DNA of 64,000 nt, from the NCBI RefSeq assembly GCF_014230055.1, contig NZ_JACHVA010000139.1, positions 1 through 64,000 of the forward strand, written 5' to 3'. The DNA comes from Puniceicoccus vermicola. GTDB taxonomy: Bacteria > Verrucomicrobiota > Verrucomicrobiia > Opitutales > Puniceicoccaceae. This document shows, piece by piece, positions 63,319-64,000 of this stretch (position 1 is the stretch's first letter; each line of letters begins with the position of its first letter). The notes below the pieces were generated by a model. The model was not told the origin of the DNA. It was given only the letters and a program-made list of their open reading frames with translations, and did no database searches. Position numbers and translations under genes: made by a program.

Positions 63319-64000
63319 ACGCGGAGTCCAGGTCAGGGCCGACGGAGGTCTTTCCCCCGTCGTTGCGGCTTCTCTATCCCTTCAACCCGCAGCGGATTTC
63401 CACTAATACGGGTGAGATCTCAGTCGTGGTCGAGGGTGACGGTCCAGCGGTCGTCATGGTCCATGGAAACCCCTCTTGGTCGTTCCTTTTTCGGGATGTT
63501 ATCCTCGCGCTTCGCGATCGCTTTCGGTGCATAGCCCCGGATCATCAGGGCTGTGGGTTCTCCGCCCCTCAACCGCACCGGATGCGCATGGCTGAACACT
63601 CGCGCAATTTGGGCACAGTTCTCGACGAGCTCGGAGTTGAAAAGTTTATCCTCATCGCCCACGACTGGGGAGGGGCGATCGGAGCTCACCAGGCCGGACT
63701 TCATCCGGACCGAGTCGCCGGGATTGTATTTCTGAACACTGCGGCCTTTCCTCTCCAGAGGATGCCTTGGCAGATCCGGCTGGCCCGCGTCCCGCTGCTC
63801 GGACGGTTCCTGATGGAGCATTATAACGCCTTTGCCCTGGGGGCAGCGAAGCAGGGTGTGGTATCTCCTCTGCGTCCGGCTGCGGCCGATGGATTGCTCT
63901 ATCCGTGGTTGGAAAAAGACTCTCGGAAAGCGGTCTCCGCCTTTGTCGAAGACATCCCTTGGACCTCTAAGCATCCTTCTCGGAAAACGATCGAGGAAAC
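63315..64000 (+). CDS. oleB: OleB-like alpha/beta hydrolase, cut by the right edge
   Basis: No ATG is available before the conserved part. The frame from TTG 63315 (overlapping gloA by four bases) reads LRLLYPFNPQRISTNTGEIS, then VVMVHGNPSWSFLFRDVI, CIAPDHQGCGFS, LIAHDWGGAIGAHQAG (nucleophile Asp) and FLNTAAFPLQRMP. The last motif and the HGNPSWSF/DHQGCGFS pair are those of OleB, the beta-lactone decarboxylase that makes long-chain olefins, close to haloalkane dehalogenases. The C-terminal catalytic His is beyond the window. The other ole genes would be expected to follow to the right. Confidence 0.75.
   Translation, partial: MNAESRSGPTEVFPPSLRLLYPFNPQRISTNTGEISVVVEGDGPAVVMVHGNPSWSFLFRDVILALRDRFRCIAPDHQGCGFSAPQPHRMRMAEHSRNLGTVLDELGVEKFILIAHDWGGAIGAHQAGLHPDRVAGIVFLNTAAFPLQRMPWQIRLARVPLLGRFLMEHYNAFALGAAKQGVVSPLRPAAADGLLYPWLEKDSRKAVSAFVEDIPWTSKHPSRKTIEE

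Overview
The window looks like chromosomal DNA of a Verrucomicrobiota bacterium, most likely an opitutal/puniceicoccal lineage. The evidence is a Gram-negative envelope set (Lol, Tol-Pal, UppP, MurA, SurA-like), a small bacterial SRP RNA, a three-gene prepilin cassette of the kind common in Verrucomicrobiota, a chlamydial-looking Tgt with a YhhQ transporter, and several compact palindromic repeat families. GC content is moderately high and even. The assignment is by gene flavour and cannot be made precise without a search.

Left part (1-34 kb). A REP-associated transposase is cut by the left edge. It is followed by pyrE, a polyprenyl diphosphate synthase, and a three-gene ECF sigma / membrane protein / HtrA-like operon. 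The HtrA-like protein has lost all three catalytic residues. Next come ade-ispH, a secreted endonuclease/exonuclease/phosphatase-family protein that runs into tRNA-Lys, and a xylose unit (xylA-xylB divergent from an AraC-type XylR with a candidate operator between them). A UbiB-like kinase, uppP and a translationally coupled glgM-glgE pair (maltose-1-phosphate route to alpha-glucan) follow. Then come accA, a DUF1015 protein, YdcF, a GlcD-type oxidase, a DUF481 outer membrane protein, lolC-lolD, a Ser/Arg-rich low-complexity protein, murA and gmd-fcl (GDP-fucose).

Middle (33-47 kb). Pal, a yhhQ-tgt pair that looks like a queuine salvage unit, mfd with a coupled SurA-like foldase, mscS, two oligopeptide permease genes and rny are all on the minus strand. 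This section holds the most unusual non-coding DNA: a structured two-copy repeat between fcl and pal, an array of eight 119-120 bp units upstream of mfd, a lone inverted relative of that unit at 45.2 kb, and a MITE-like element with 32 bp terminal inverted repeats and two nested hairpins right after the rny stop codon.

Right part (47-64 kb). The SRP RNA gene, aroC and tRNA-Leu lead into a decayed stretch (49.4-51.1 kb) with a long hairpin, a toxin-antitoxin pair whose toxin carries a nonsense codon, and a 5'-truncated formamidase remnant. After it come a large adenylate-kinase-like protein, hpt, the prepilin cassette, an exact 363 bp tandem duplication of a small GIY-YIG gene against the 3' end of tRNA-Cys, a FAS1 protein, a TolQ-TolR-TonB/TolA-like operon, a PfkB kinase, tmk-holB and a glyoxalase. 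The right edge cuts an alpha/beta hydrolase that resembles OleB of long-chain olefin synthesis.
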